DNA of 64,000 bases, from contig CAWCPZ010000007.1 in assembly GCA_963797635.1 (NCBI GenBank), positions 248,001 through 312,000 of the forward strand, given 5' to 3'. Source of the stretch: JAOUEA01 sp963797635 (GTDB lineage: Bacteria > Actinomycetota > UBA4738 > HRBIN12). The translations under genes and the position numbers were made by a program. The notes under the pieces are model-generated. The model made no database searches and was not told the DNA's origin. It saw nothing but the letters and a program-made list of their open reading frames with translations. This document shows, one piece after another, positions 29,440 to 40,621 of this stretch. Position 1 is the stretch's first letter, and each line of letters begins with the position of its first letter.

Positions 29440-30738
29440 ATGGCCGATCATCTGCGACCCGATCCCGAGCCCGAGGTCACACGCGGGTTGGTGGCGCGCG
29501 TCCGCGAGCACCTGGTCGACGTCACGCCGCTCCGCATGTCGGCCGACTTCCGCAGGTTGTTCATCGGCAGATCGATCTCGGAGTTCGGGGACGAGATCGT
29601 CGCGGTGGCGGTGCCGTTCATGGTGTACGAGATCACGAAGTCCACCCTGGCGGTCGGACTCCTCGGGTTGTGCGAACTGGTCCCGGTGTTCGTGTTCCCG
29701 ATCGTGGGCGGGGCGGCGGCCGACGCCATGGAGCGACGACGGCTGATGATCGTCTCGCAGGTGTTCCTGGCGCTGATGTCGCTGGCCCTCGCCGTGAACC
29801 TCACGCTGGATGAACCGAAGCTCTGGCCGTTCTACGTGTTCGCCACGCTGTCGGCGGGCATGTACACGTTCAACCGGCCGTCGCTCTCGACGTGGCCCGC
29901 GCGGCTCCTGCCCGCCGCGCTGCTGCCCTCGTCCAATGCGCTCGAGGCGGGTTTCGGCACCGCGGTTGGCATGTTGGGTCCGGTGGTGGCCGGCGTCCTG
30001 TTGGTGGTCATCTCGCCGGCGGGGGTGTTCGCCTTCGACGCGTTCACGTTCCTGGTGGCGATCGCGTTCGTATGGCGCATGGCGCCATCGCCGCCGCACG
30101 AGGACGCGCCTGCCCTGGGGTGGGACGCGATCGCGGACGGGTTCCGGTTCCTGAAGGGCAAGCGGGTGGTGCAGTCGGTATTCCTGGCCGACCTCAACGC
30201 GATGATCTTCGCTTTCCCCGTCGCGTTGTTCCCTGCGGTGGCCGATGGGTTCGCGAAGGGCGGTGACAGCGCGGCGATCCTGGGCTTGCTCACGGCCGCC
30301 CCCGCCGTGGGAGCCTTCCTGGCGACGGCGTTCTCCGGGCGTGCGAAGCACGTGCGCCGGCAGGGACGGGCGATCCTGGTGGCGATCGCGATATGGGGCG
30401 CAGCCATCGTGGTCTTCGGCCTATCGAACGTCCTGTGGTTGTCGCTGTTGATGCTCGCGATCGCGGGGATGGGTGACATGGTGAGCGGCATCTTCCGGGC
30501 CACGATCCTGCAGACCGCGGTCGAGGATCGATACCGCGGCCGCCTGGAAGGCATCGGCATGGCGGTCTGGGCCACCGGGCCCTCGATCGGCAATGTCGAG
30601 TCGGGCGCCGTGGCCACCGTGTGGAACGTCCAGGGCTCCATCGTGTTGGGCGGCGTCCTCACGATCGCTGGGATCGGGGTGCTGCGGTGGTTCGCCCCGG
30701 GCTTCTGGCGCTACGACTCGGCCCATCCCACATCGTGA
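29440..30738 (+). CDS. MFS transporter (EntS-like MFS_3 family)
   Basis: A 432-residue membrane protein with about 12 helices. The loop-2/3 segment GGAAADAMERRRLMIVSQ matches the MFS signature (GxxxDxxxRR), and TILQTAVEDRYRGRLEGIGMA is typical of the EntS/MFS_3 export group. The ATG at 29440 is chosen; it leaves a cytoplasmic N terminus of about 40 residues. Exported compound unknown. Confidence 0.87.
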   Translation: MADHLRPDPEPEVTRGLVARVREHLVDVTPLRMSADFRRLFIGRSISEFGDEIVAVAVPFMVYEITKSTLAVGLLGLCELVPVFVFPIVGGAAADAMERRRLMIVSQVFLALMSLALAVNLTLDEPKLWPFYVFATLSAGMYTFNRPSLSTWPARLLPAALLPSSNALEAGFGTAVGMLGPVVAGVLLVVISPAGVFAFDAFTFLVAIAFVWRMAPSPPHEDAPALGWDAIADGFRFLKGKRVVQSVFLADLNAMIFAFPVALFPAVADGFAKGGDSAAILGLLTAAPAVGAFLATAFSGRAKHVRRQGRAILVAIAIWGAAIVVFGLSNVLWLSLLMLAIAGMGDMVSGIFRATILQTAVEDRYRGRLEGIGMAVWATGPSIGNVESGAVATVWNVQGSIVLGGVLTIAGIGVLRWFAPGFWRYDSAHPTS

Positions 30739-30836
30739 GCCCGGGTGCTTCCGTGCACCCCTCGGGCCGCGGTATCGTCCGCCTGACCCGGGGGCGGCGG
30801 CCTTCGTGGGCCGAGCACCGATTGGGAGGACGTTCG

Positions 30837-31320
30837 ATGGAGTTGCTGGCGTTCAACAAGGACCTCTACCTGGGGATCGTGTTCATCCACATCTTCGCCG
30901 CCATCATCTGGGTCGGCGGCGCGTTCATCTTCCAGCTCAGGATCGCCCAACTGCGGAAGGCGAACGACACCGCGGGGTTCCTGCAGCTGGGCCAGGACGC
31001 CGAGCGGACCGGGCCAGCGGGTGTTCATGCCCGCCTCGATCGTCGTGCTGCTCGCGGGGATCGCGATGGTCTGGTACGGCCCGTACTCGTTCAAGCCGTG
31101 GATCGCGCTGGCGCTCGTCGGGATCGTGCTCACATCGCTGGTCGGTGCGCTCTACCTGGGGCCGCAAGGGGGCAAGTTCGCGCGGCTCGCGCAGGAACGC
31201 GGCGTCGAGGACCCGGACGTGGTCGCCGCTCGCGACCGGCTCGTCCTGGTCTCGCGCATCGACTACGTGGTGCTGGTGCTGATCGTCCTCGACATGGTGT
31301 TCAAGCCCGGCCTGACGTAG
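30837..31320 (+). CDS. DUF2269-like small membrane protein (frameshift near 31013)
   Basis: About 160 residues after one +1 base in a GGG run near 31013 is skipped. It has four predicted helices, an early FIHIFAAIIWVGGAF segment with a His in helix 1 (common to DUF2269 and CopD-like proteins), and a cytoplasmic loop GPQGGKFARLAQERG. GGGAGG precedes the ATG at 30837. Its 3' end overlaps the convergent channel-like gene by 20 bp. Function unknown. Confidence 0.72.
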
Positions 31321-32416
31321 GCGGGTGCTTCACGGGCTTGATCCCGCCCATCCGCCGCAGTCGGAACCCCTGATCCTGGGACCGATCCGAGCTCCACGGC
31401 GCTTCCGGCGCGATCGTGAGGTTCGCCAAGGCCAGGAGCACCGTGTCGTAGTTGACGCGCCACCCGGCGAAGTCGCGCCATGCCTGCTCGCGGTCGGGCT
31501 TGATCGGCACCCCTTCGCTCTCGAGGAACGCCACCGCCTCCTCCCACTCCGCTCGGGTGATCGAGATCGGCGTGTCGGGCGTGGGGTCGGGGTCGTACGG
31601 GATGCGGAAGTAGTCGGCCACCCTGCGCAGGCACAGGTAGCCCGCCCGGATGCAGAACTCCGCCTCCACGTCCCTGGGGACGTTCACGCTCGACAGCGTC
31701 AGGGCGGCACCGTCGAGCACGGCGCCGGCCGCGGTGACCCAGGAGTGGTCGGGCAGCGGTGAGCGGAAGAACACCAGCGCCGGCAGGGACGTGTGCGTCT
31801 CCTCCACGTCGACGAACCAGCGCTCCCATTCGCGCCACACCTCACGCAGGTGGTCCATGCGCTCCAGCCGCCAGTAGCGCCAGATCATCTCGCGTCCCGA
31901 GGGCGGCTCGCCGGCGCGCACCGACAGCGCGGTCACCGCGACCTCGCGCCGGCTGAAGGCGCCGTACATGCTGGGCAGGTACGTGATCAACAGCGCCAGC
32001 AGGAACAGGCCGATCGCCGCCTCGATGTAGGAGACCATCAACAGCCAGAACGTCTCCGGCCGCAGGAAGCCGAGCGTGAACAGCGAGGATCCGGAGAGCT
32101 CGAGCGCCTCGGTGACCCCCACCTCGCCCTCCAGGCCCCAGAAGATGAACCCGAACCCCGCGAAGGTGAGCAGGAGCCACGCGGCGAGCGTGGCCACCAG
32201 GCCCAGCGGGGCATACAGCGACATGACCCGGTCGCGGCGGGCGTAGTCGCCTGAGGCCAACGACCGGAACACCACCCCGAGGCCGCGGAAGACGCCACGG
32301 GTCACGAGCGAGGGAGCCGCGCGGGGCAGGATCACGGTGCGGATCGCCGAGGAGACGGCCAGCAGCACGAGGAAGGTCCCGCCGACCACCGAGATCACCC
32401 GCAGCGCCATCTCCAT
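31301..32416 (-). CDS. Potassium-channel-like membrane protein
   Basis: A 371-residue protein with an N-terminal membrane part (helices at about 5-28, 65-95 and 120-145) and a long soluble C-terminal part. Between the second and third helices, ELSGSSLFTLGFLRPETF looks like a pore helix followed by a selectivity filter, but the filter reads TLGF instead of T-x-GYG. The C-terminal region (about 170-371) is Trp- and Arg-rich and not clearly an RCK domain. It may be an ion channel of altered selectivity or a non-conducting relative. Confidence 0.65.
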   Translation of the reverse strand: MEMALRVISVVGGTFLVLLAVSSAIRTVILPRAAPSLVTRGVFRGLGVVFRSLASGDYARRDRVMSLYAPLGLVATLAAWLLLTFAGFGFIFWGLEGEVGVTEALELSGSSLFTLGFLRPETFWLLMVSYIEAAIGLFLLALLITYLPSMYGAFSRREVAVTALSVRAGEPPSGREMIWRYWRLERMDHLREVWREWERWFVDVEETHTSLPALVFFRSPLPDHSWVTAAGAVLDGAALTLSSVNVPRDVEAEFCIRAGYLCLRRVADYFRIPYDPDPTPDTPISITRAEWEEAVAFLESEGVPIKPDREQAWRDFAGWRVNYDTVLLALANLTIAPEAPWSSDRSQDQGFRLRRMGGIKPVKHPPTSGRA

Positions 32417-32503
32417 GACCAGGGATATTCGCAGACGTCGGAGCAGAAGAGCTCTGAGGGGTGGTTTCTTCCGCGGCGGGGGAGGGACCGGCGGCGGCTT
32501 CGG

Positions 32504-34081
32504 CTAGGCCTCGACCGCGACCGGCACGTCGGCGGGTGCGGCCTCCCGCACCGCCTCCCGGCCGGGGATGAACCGGTTGGCGAGGAGCGCCGCCACCAGG
32601 AGCACCGCCCCTGCAACCAGCAACGCCACCCGGAACCCGCTCATGAAGGCATCGCCGAAGGCCTGGCCCACGGCCGCCTGTTGCTGCGCGGTGAGGCCGT
32701 ACTGCGTGACGTCGAGCTGGCCGTGGCTCGCCGAGGTGGCGATGCTCGCCTGCTGCTGGGCCGTGAGGCCGAGGCCCGCGAGGCTGGGAACGAGGACGCT
32801 CTTGAGCCGGGTGAACAGGATCGTGCCGAGCAGCGCGATGCCGAACACCCCGCCCACCTCGCGACTCGTGTTGGTCATGGCGGACCCCAGGCCGGCCCGT
32901 TCGTGGCCGACCGAGTTCATGACCGCGGCGGTCATGGGCGCCATGGTGGCCCCCATGCCGTGGCCCATGATCGCGAAGATCACGGCCATGATCCAGTACG
33001 GCGTGGTGGTGGTCAGCATCGAGAGCGCCACGAGCCCGCCGCCGGCCAGCAACAGGCCATAGGTCATCGGGGCTCGAGAGCCGTGCTTGGACGCGTACCG
33101 GCCGGCGTTGGGCGCGGTGACGACGATCATCAACGTCATCGGCAGGAACCGCAGGCCGGCTTCGAACGCCGTGTAACCACGGAGGTACGGGCTCTGCATG
33201 TAGAGGCTGAGGAAGAAGAACGTGGAGAACATGCCCAGCGAGATCGAGAACGCCACGAGGTTGCCGGTGGAGAACGCCGGGATCCGGAAGAACCGAAGCG
33301 GCATCATGGCGTGCGGGCTGTGGGACTCCCACACCAGGAACGCGATCGCGAGGACGACGCCGCCCACGAGTCCGGCGACGATCACCGGGTCGCTCCAGCC
33401 CTTCTGGTTGGCTTCGATCAGCGCGTAGGTCAGGGAGAAGAGCGCGCCGGTTCCCAGGACCAGGCCCGGGATGTCGAGCTGCCGCGCTTCGTCGGATCGC
33501 GATTCGCGGACGGTGCGGGTGGCCACGATGAAGGCCACGATGCCGATCGGCACGTTGAGGAAGAACACCGACTCCCAGCCCAGGTGCTCCACCATGTAGC
33601 CGCCCAGGGTCGGTCCCAGCGCCAGCGCCAGGCCCGACATGCCGGCCCACAACCCGATCGCCTTCGCGCGCTCGTGCGGCGGGAAGGTGACGGTGAGGAT
33701 GGACAACGTGCCCGGCAACAACAACGCGGCGCCGACGCCCTGCAGGACCCGGAACCCGATGAGCTGGCTGCTGGACTGCGACATCCCGCATCCGAGCGAG
33801 GCCAGCGTGAAGATGGTGAGGCCCGTGAGGAACATGCGCTTGCGTCCGTACCGGTCGCCCAGGATCCCGCCGGTGAGCAGCAGGGACCCGAGCGCGAGCA
33901 CATAGCCGTCGACGATCCACTGCAGGTCGCTGACGCTGGCGCCCAGTTCCCGGTTGAGGGTGGGCAACGCCACGTTCACCACGGTGTTGTCGAGCATGGC
34001 CATGGCCAGCGCGAAGCACATCGTGAGCAGGACGATGACTTTCTCTCTGGCGTTGTCGCCTTCGAATCCGAACAGACCCAA
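32504..34081 (-). CDS. DHA2-family MFS drug exporter (EmrB/QacA type)
   Basis: A 525-residue transporter with about 14 helices. The TTG at 34081 is chosen because AAGGAGG lies 4 bases upstream; an in-frame upstream codon at 34123 has no such site. Hallmarks are MAMLDNTVVNVALPTLNREL, GDRYGRKRMFLTGL, and motif C (SGLALALGPTLGGYMVEHL). The C-terminal extracytoplasmic loop contains two LTAQQQA segments. It lies 100 bp downstream of a DrrAB-type ABC exporter on the same strand, so the two systems are probably co-expressed. Substrate unknown. Confidence 0.9.
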   Translation of the reverse strand: MGLFGFEGDNAREKVIVLLTMCFALAMAMLDNTVVNVALPTLNRELGASVSDLQWIVDGYVLALGSLLLTGGILGDRYGRKRMFLTGLTIFTLASLGCGMSQSSSQLIGFRVLQGVGAALLLPGTLSILTVTFPPHERAKAIGLWAGMSGLALALGPTLGGYMVEHLGWESVFFLNVPIGIVAFIVATRTVRESRSDEARQLDIPGLVLGTGALFSLTYALIEANQKGWSDPVIVAGLVGGVVLAIAFLVWESHSPHAMMPLRFFRIPAFSTGNLVAFSISLGMFSTFFFLSLYMQSPYLRGYTAFEAGLRFLPMTLMIVVTAPNAGRYASKHGSRAPMTYGLLLAGGGLVALSMLTTTTPYWIMAVIFAIMGHGMGATMAPMTAAVMNSVGHERAGLGSAMTNTSREVGGVFGIALLGTILFTRLKSVLVPSLAGLGLTAQQQASIATSASHGQLDVTQYGLTAQQQAAVGQAFGDAFMSGFRVALLVAGAVLLVAALLANRFIPGREAVREAAPADVPVAVEA

Positions 34082-34180
34082 CGTTCCTCCTTGCGGGATG
34101 GTGCAGGTCGCGGGCAGCGACACAGAGGCGTTCTGGTTGGCAACCGCCTCGGAGCCGGGAAGATTCCCGAGCGACCGGTC

Positions 34181-35047
34181 TCAGTCGAGCTTGCGGTAGA
34201 GGTGGATCGCGAGCGGCACGAAGACCACCAGGAGCCCGATGATCCAGACCGTCGACTTGAACACCAGGCCTTCGAACGTGTCGACGGGCAACTTGCTCTC
34301 GAAGTCCACGATGGCGACCGAGCCCGAGGACAGGTACCTGGCCAGGTTGCACCAGATGGTGACCGGGTTGTTGCGGGCCACCACCTGCAGGAACCCGGAC
34401 ATGCCGGCGACCGGCACGAACGCCGAGCTCACGAACACCACGGGGAAGATCCAGGTGAACGACGCCGCTTGGACCGCCTCGACCTGTTTCAACGCCAGGC
34501 CGATGCAGGCCGAGATCCACGAGAACGCGAAGCCCACCGCGATCACGAGCAGGACGACGCCGAGCGCGTTGAACAGTCCGTTCTCGAACTTGAAGCCCAC
34601 CAGGTAACCGATGCCGATCACGATCACGAGCAACAGGAAGTTCTTGATCAGGTCGGAGCCGGTGCGGCCGACCAGGACGGCCGAGCGCGCCATGGGCAGG
34701 GAGCGGAAGCGGTCGATGATGCCGGTCTTCAGGTCCTCGGCGAGGCCGATCGCGGTGTTCGTCGATTGGAACAAGGCGTTCTGGATGAAGATGCCGGGCA
34801 TCAGGAACTGCACGTAGCTCAGTTCCGGCGGCAGCTGGGAGAACTGGTTCGCGTAGATGAACCGGAACAGCAGCACGAACATGATCGGCTGCACCAGCTC
34901 GAACACGAAGACCGTGGGGACCCTGGTGAGCGTGACGAGGTTGCGGCGGGCGACCAGGAGTCCGTCATCGAAGGCCAGCGCGATGCGCCCGGCCGTGTTG
35001 CGGGGCGCGCGCCGTTGGGTGGGGGCTTGCTGGACCGTGGCGCTCAT
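34181..35047 (-). CDS. drrB: ABC-2 type drug exporter permease (DrrB-like)
   Basis: A 288-residue permease with six helices. PTVFVFELVQPIMFVLLFRFIYANQF and AEDLKTGIIDRFRSLPMARSAVLVGRTGSDL are characteristic of the daunorubicin-resistance-type ABC-2 family. The ATG at 35047 overlaps the ATPase stop by 4 bases. It pairs with that ATPase to expel a hydrophobic compound or lipid. Confidence 0.9.
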   Translation of the reverse strand: MSATVQQAPTQRRAPRNTAGRIALAFDDGLLVARRNLVTLTRVPTVFVFELVQPIMFVLLFRFIYANQFSQLPPELSYVQFLMPGIFIQNALFQSTNTAIGLAEDLKTGIIDRFRSLPMARSAVLVGRTGSDLIKNFLLLVIVIGIGYLVGFKFENGLFNALGVVLLVIAVGFAFSWISACIGLALKQVEAVQAASFTWIFPVVFVSSAFVPVAGMSGFLQVVARNNPVTIWCNLARYLSSGSVAIVDFESKLPVDTFEGLVFKSTVWIIGLLVVFVPLAIHLYRKLD

Positions 35048-36061
35048 GCTTCCTTCCCTCCTCGGCGGCCGCGCTTCTCCTTCTTGCCGTCCTTGCCGTC
35101 GGCTTCCGCTTCGTCCTCGACGGCCGAACGGCCCGTGAGCTTGAGGAAGACGTCGTCGAGGGTGGGGCGGTGCAACGCGATGTCCGCGAGCCGGATGTCG
35201 GTTTCGTCGAGGCGTCGCACGCTCTCCAGGAGGGCGACCGGCCCTTCGCCACCCACGGGGATGCGCACCGCACCTTCGTCGGCGTCCACGGACGGATCTC
35301 CGGTACCGACGCCCTTGAGGGCCTCGACCACCCGTGAGGTGTCGTCCCGGTTCTCGACGTGGAGCTCGAGCACCTCGCCGCCGACCTGCTCCTTCAACTC
35401 GTCCGACGTGCCCTGGGCGATCAGGGCACCGCGATCGATCACGGCGATCTGGTCGGCCAGCACGTCGGCCTCTTCGAGGTACTGCGTGGTCAGGAGCAGG
35501 GTGGTGCCTTCGCTCTGCAGCTCACGGATGAAGTCCCACACGTCGATCCGGCTGCGAGGGTCGAGTCCCGTGGTGGGCTCGTCCAGGAAGAGCACGTCGG
35601 GGCGGCCGACGAGGCTGGCGGCGAGGTCGAGCCTGCGGCGCATGCCGCCGGAGTAGGTCTTCGTGGCGCCGATCCGCCGCGTCGGCCAGATCGAACCGCT
35701 CGAGCACCTCGACGGCGCGTTGCTTGGCGAGGCCCTTTTCGAGGTGATAGAGCCGGCCGACCAGTTGGAGGTTCTCGAGCCCGGTCAGGTTCTCGTCGAC
35801 CGCGGCGCTCTGACCCGCGAGGCCGATCCGGAACCGGAGCTCTTCGGCATCCTTGACCACATCGAAGCCGTCGACCTCAGCCCGGCCTCCGGTGGGAAGC
35901 AGCAGGGTGGCCAGGATGCGGACCATCGTGGTCTTGCCGGCGCCGTTCGGGCCGAGGAGCCCGAGCACGGTGCCCTTCTCGACCTCGAGGTCGACCCCTT
36001 TCAGCGCGTGGACCTCGCCGAAGCTCTTCGTCACCTGTTCGGCCCTGATGATGGCAGGCAT
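35044..36061 (-). CDS. drrA: ABC exporter ATP-binding protein (DrrA-like; frameshift near 35678)
   Basis: About 338 residues after one +1 base near 35678 is skipped. Walker A is GPNGAGKTTMVR, the signature TYSGGMRRRLDLAASL lies right at the repaired break, Walker B is VLFLDEPTTGLDP, and the C-terminal DrrA domain ends HRPTLDDVFLKLTG. After that comes a very charged tail (about 25 residues, mostly Lys, Glu, Asp, Arg) not seen in typical DrrA. First gene of the minus-strand export operon ending with the DHA2 transporter. Confidence 0.88.
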
Positions 36062-36184
36062 GGTGCGGCATCCTACGACCCTCCTCTGACAAGCGTCAGC
36101 CCTGCGCAGGCCCCTCAACGTGGCGGACTTGCGGCTTCTTGCGGTCTCCTTCCCATGCCGGACCGTTGCCCGTAGTTTCGTCCC

Positions 36185-37201
36185 GTGCAGCGCATCCTCA
36201 CCGTGATCGCCATCACGTTCCTGCTCGTTGTCTCGGCCTGCGGCGGCGGGGAGGACGGAGCCTCGCCCACCACCACCGGCGCCGCTTCGGCGCCTCCCAC
36301 CGACACGGCAAGCGCCACCCCGCAGCCCACGATCGAGGCGACGGTCCCCGTGGGCGGCGAACCGATCGGGATCTCGGCGGGGGAGGGCGCGATCTGGGTC
36401 GTGAACTCCGAGTTCGAGTCCGGCGGCGAACCGTCGGTCTCGCGCATCGACCCCGCCACGTCGAAGGTCACGGACACGATCGCGGTGGGGGCCCTGCCGC
36501 TCGAGGTGCTGGCGGCCGGCGGGTCGGTCTGGGTGTCCAACTCCGAGGACGGCACCGTCTCGCGCATCGACCCTTCGAGCGCGAAGGTCACCGCCACGAT
36601 CGAGGTCTGCAAGGCGCCTGAAGGGCTGGCGCTCGCGGCGGGTTCGGTCTGGGTCGTCTGCGAGGAGTCCGACGCCGTGGGCCGCATCGATCCGGCCACC
36701 GACACGATGGTGGACACCGTGAAGGTCGAGGACGAGCCGCGGTTCGCCACCGCGGCCTTCGGCAGCGTGTGGGTGTCCAACTACCTGGGGTCCAGCGTCT
36801 CGCGCGTCGACCCCGCGAGCGGGAAGGTCACCGCCACCATCGACGTCGACCTGGGCGGTCAGGTGATGGCCGCGCTGGACGGTTCGCTCTGGATCTCCTC
36901 GATCGACTACAACACGTTGACCCGCATCGATCCGGAGACCGAGAAGGTCGAGAAGGTGTTCAACGACGTCGGGGACTATCCCGACGGCATCCTGGCGAGC
37001 CAGGGCGCGCTGTGGATCGCCTCCGACCTGGGCCCGGAGCTGCGGCGCTTCGACCCCGCCACCGGCAAGGTGTCCGGCACGTGGGTGATCGGAGAACAGG
37101 GCACGATCAACGCGAACCAGCTCCTGGCTGAGGCCGACGGCTCCTTCTGGCTGCCGCTGCTGGAGTCGAGCGAGGTCGCCCGGGTCGCGATCCCCGACTG
37201 A
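36185..37201 (+). CDS. YVTN/NHL-type beta-propeller lipoprotein
   Basis: A 338-residue secreted lipoprotein. GTG 36185 gives a signal peptide with lipobox VSAC (Cys at 19), then a Thr/Ala/Pro linker. The rest is a propeller of about six or seven blades with repeats like VWVSNSEDGTVSRIDPSSAKV at roughly 42-residue spacing. Such repeats often occur in surface-bound proteins with binding or structural roles. It is divergent from the ABC exporter ATPase with 123 bp between starts, and convergent with the DUF4129 gene. Confidence 0.85.
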   Translation: MQRILTVIAITFLLVVSACGGGEDGASPTTTGAASAPPTDTASATPQPTIEATVPVGGEPIGISAGEGAIWVVNSEFESGGEPSVSRIDPATSKVTDTIAVGALPLEVLAAGGSVWVSNSEDGTVSRIDPSSAKVTATIEVCKAPEGLALAAGSVWVVCEESDAVGRIDPATDTMVDTVKVEDEPRFATAAFGSVWVSNYLGSSVSRVDPASGKVTATIDVDLGGQVMAALDGSLWISSIDYNTLTRIDPETEKVEKVFNDVGDYPDGILASQGALWIASDLGPELRRFDPATGKVSGTWVIGEQGTINANQLLAEADGSFWLPLLESSEVARVAIPD

Positions 37202-37206
37202 GCGGC

Positions 37207-38516
37207 TCAGGCCTCGGCGGGCGGGGGCAGCCGGCGCACCGCGGCCACCAACGATCGCCGGTGGCGTTCCACCGCCTCGACCGCGTCGTTCGCGAGGGTG
37301 GCCGCGCCGTAGCGCACGTCCTCGTAGGCCCTGGTCAGCGCGCCGAAATCCTCGGCCACGACGGGATGGCGGGCCGACACCTCACGGGCGAACTCGGCGG
37401 GCGTGGCATCCGGCGGCTTCGGCTCGCCCCTGGCTTCGAGGGCATCCAGGGCGTCGGCGTAGGCGCGCCGTACCGCGTCGGCCGACGGCGCTCGACGGGC
37501 CGCCCGGCTCGGTGGTTCCCGGGCGGGCGGTCGTCGGCGGGCAGCACCGTCGCCGAGGCGTCGGCGGGAGCATCGAGCGGCGAGATCGCGCGCGAGGGGG
37601 TCGCCCGGAACCGGCGGAAGAGCATGATCGCGACGGCCGTGACCCCCACCAGGAACAGGAACCCCACGACGCGGGCGAACCCACCACCGCCCCCGTGGGG
37701 ATCGGCGCGATCGGCGGCGGCGCGGCTGGCCTCCTGGCTGCTGCGACGGATCCGCTCCAACAGGTCGGCGGCACCCTGGGTGTCGAGGTCGGCCCGCTCG
37801 AACGCCCAGAAGATCGGACGGGCGAGCTGGGCCACCGTCCATGCCAGCGCCCCGACGACGGCGCGGCCCACCGGCGCGACCCAGCTGGCCAGCCGGTCGA
37901 TGCTGCCGGCGGTGAGGACGGCCACGAGCGCGACCGCGCCGAGTCCGATCGCGAGCCTGCCGCTGTGACGGATCCACGACGACGCTTCCACCGCCCCCTG
38001 GTCGGCCCACACCACCACGGCGCGGCTCGCCAGCGACGCCGCGAAGAACACGGGGATCACCATGACGAGCGTGGGACCCCAACTCCGCTGGATGCTGCCC
38101 GACGCCAGGGCCTCGAGCCCCACGACGACCCCGCCGACCCACAACGAGGCGGTGTCGGGCTCGCGCCAGTCACGCAGGCCCAGCGTCGCGACGCGGAAGG
38201 CCACGGCGACGCACACGAGCACCGAGATCACGGTGGTCTGCATCGTGCCCCAGCCGATCACCAGGCCGACGACCACCGCGCCGACGACGCAGGCCGGGCC
38301 GGCGAGCTCGGATCCACGAACGCTCCACGTGGCCAGCGACGCACCCACGAACACGATCGCGAACGCCGGCACGAACATCGGCAGGTCCACGCCGATCACG
38401 CCGGCGCCTTCGAGCAGCAGATGCACCACCACCGCGATCACCACGGCCTCGGCGGTCGCGGCGAGCAGCAGCGCCAGCGGGCGAGCACGCGTGTTCATGA
38501 GGCCATGCCTCTTCAT
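37207..38516 (-). CDS. DUF4129-type membrane protein, MoxR locus 2 (frameshift near 37522)
   Basis: About 436 residues when a G missing from the GGG run near 37522 is restored. It has about seven helices (residues 12-240), then one more after a glycine run (about residue 285), and a cytoplasmic C-terminal domain with the DUF4129 pattern (RRAYADALDALEARG, then DATPAEFAREVSAR and DFGALTRAYEDVRYG). It corresponds to the transglutaminase of locus 1 without the catalytic domain. The ATG at 38516 overlaps the DUF58 stop. Probably forms a complex with the DUF58 protein and MoxR. Confidence 0.78.
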
Positions 38517-39634
38517 GAAGCCAGGCCTTCGTCCCTGCGGCCGGGGTCGACGTGGGTGACGTCGATGCCCCGCCGACGCAGCCCCTCCATCTCGTGGCGC
38601 AGCGCGTTCCCCGGCGCCCACGACACCACGACCAGCGAGCTGCGCCGCGTCAGGCCGCGGCCGAGTTCCCGCAGCACGGGGGCGAGGTCGGTGGTGGGCT
38701 GGCTCGGCATCCGGGCCAGCGCCGCGAACAGGGCGGCTTCGTGTCCGATCGCGGTCGAGGGCCGGACGCGCAACGGTCCGCGGCCCCGTCGGAGATGGGT
38801 GTTGGCCACCACGCCCGTGCGCCATCCCGCGTCGATCGCCCGCAACGCGAGGGAGGCCGTCCACGCGATCGCCGCTTCGGCCGAGTCCCCGTCGACGGCG
38901 CGCCAGAAGGGCTCGCCCATGGACAGGTCGATCGCGAGCAGCACCTCGGCCGAGCGGGTGGGTTCGAACCGCTTGGTCTGCAGCGTTCCTGCGTGTGCCG
39001 ACGCCCGCCAGTGCACCTGGCGCATCGGGTCGCCCGGTTCGTAATCGCGCACGCCGGCGAAGTGCTCGCGATCTTCGAACAGGCGCGCGCCGGCCCGTGG
39101 ACGACCGAACGGCAACGCGCGTGCCACCGCCGCGGCGGCTTCGCCCCGCGCCCTCGGCATGGCCAGCAGGGGGGTGGGCACCTGGACCTCTCGACGCACC
39201 GGCGCCAGGTCGAACGGGTCCGAGAGGTCCACCGTGACGGTGTCGAGCCAGAACTCGCCGCGTTCCTTGGGGAAGACCGGCAGCACGAACGTGGCCTCGC
39301 TCCGAGCGTCCAGCGAGAGCCGGAGGCGGTGACCGCGGAACGCCGTGGGAGCGGGATCGGATTCGGCGAGCAAGCCTTCGGGCAGCGGGAGGCTCACCCG
39401 GACGATGGGCACGGGCAGCCGCCGGCGGTTCTCGATCCGGACCCGCACCTGCGCGGTCTCGCCCAGGAACACCCGCGCCGGTTCGAACGCCACGTGCACC
39501 GTGACACCGGCGCTGAGACTCCCGACCCACCATCGGAGGCCGCCGGCCAGCACCGCCACGGCGGCGGCCCACACCAGGAGCGCGGCGGCATCCCAGGCGG
39601 CGCCGAGCAGGGCGGCGGCCGCCGCGATCCCCAA
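38513..39634 (-). CDS. DUF58 (VWA-like) protein, locus 2
   Basis: A 373-residue DUF58 protein. Two helices in residues 1-38 precede a beta-sandwich (FLGETAQVRVRIENRRRLPVPI) and the DUF58 core (FAGVRDYEPGDPMRQVHWRASAHAGTLQTKRFE) with a VWA-type strand (VLLAIDLSMG). No ATG or GTG lies between the MoxR stop and this frame, so a TTG at 39634 is the likely start, with no clear ribosome site. Coupling to both neighbours marks a second MoxR system. Confidence 0.85.
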   Translation of the reverse strand: MGIAAAAALLGAAWDAAALLVWAAAVAVLAGGLRWWVGSLSAGVTVHVAFEPARVFLGETAQVRVRIENRRRLPVPIVRVSLPLPEGLLAESDPAPTAFRGHRLRLSLDARSEATFVLPVFPKERGEFWLDTVTVDLSDPFDLAPVRREVQVPTPLLAMPRARGEAAAAVARALPFGRPRAGARLFEDREHFAGVRDYEPGDPMRQVHWRASAHAGTLQTKRFEPTRSAEVLLAIDLSMGEPFWRAVDGDSAEAAIAWTASLALRAIDAGWRTGVVANTHLRRGRGPLRVRPSTAIGHEAALFAALARMPSQPTTDLAPVLRELGRGLTRRSSLVVVSWAPGNALRHEMEGLRRRGIDVTHVDPGRRDEGLAS

Positions 39635-39667
39635 CGCCGCTCGCCGCCGCTCCCGGGTGTCCGTGGC

Positions 39668-40621
<954 letters not shown>

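Noticed and set aside
32690..32780. Repeated LTAQQQA segments in the DHA2 transporter as a frameshift or assembly duplication
   Set aside because: The two copies are separated by different sequence, the frame is intact, and similar repeats occur in the last loop of related transporters.
38940..38980. GGTTCGAACC as the T-arm of a tRNA
   Set aside because: It lies inside the DUF58 coding region, and no acceptor stem or anticodon arm can be folded around it.
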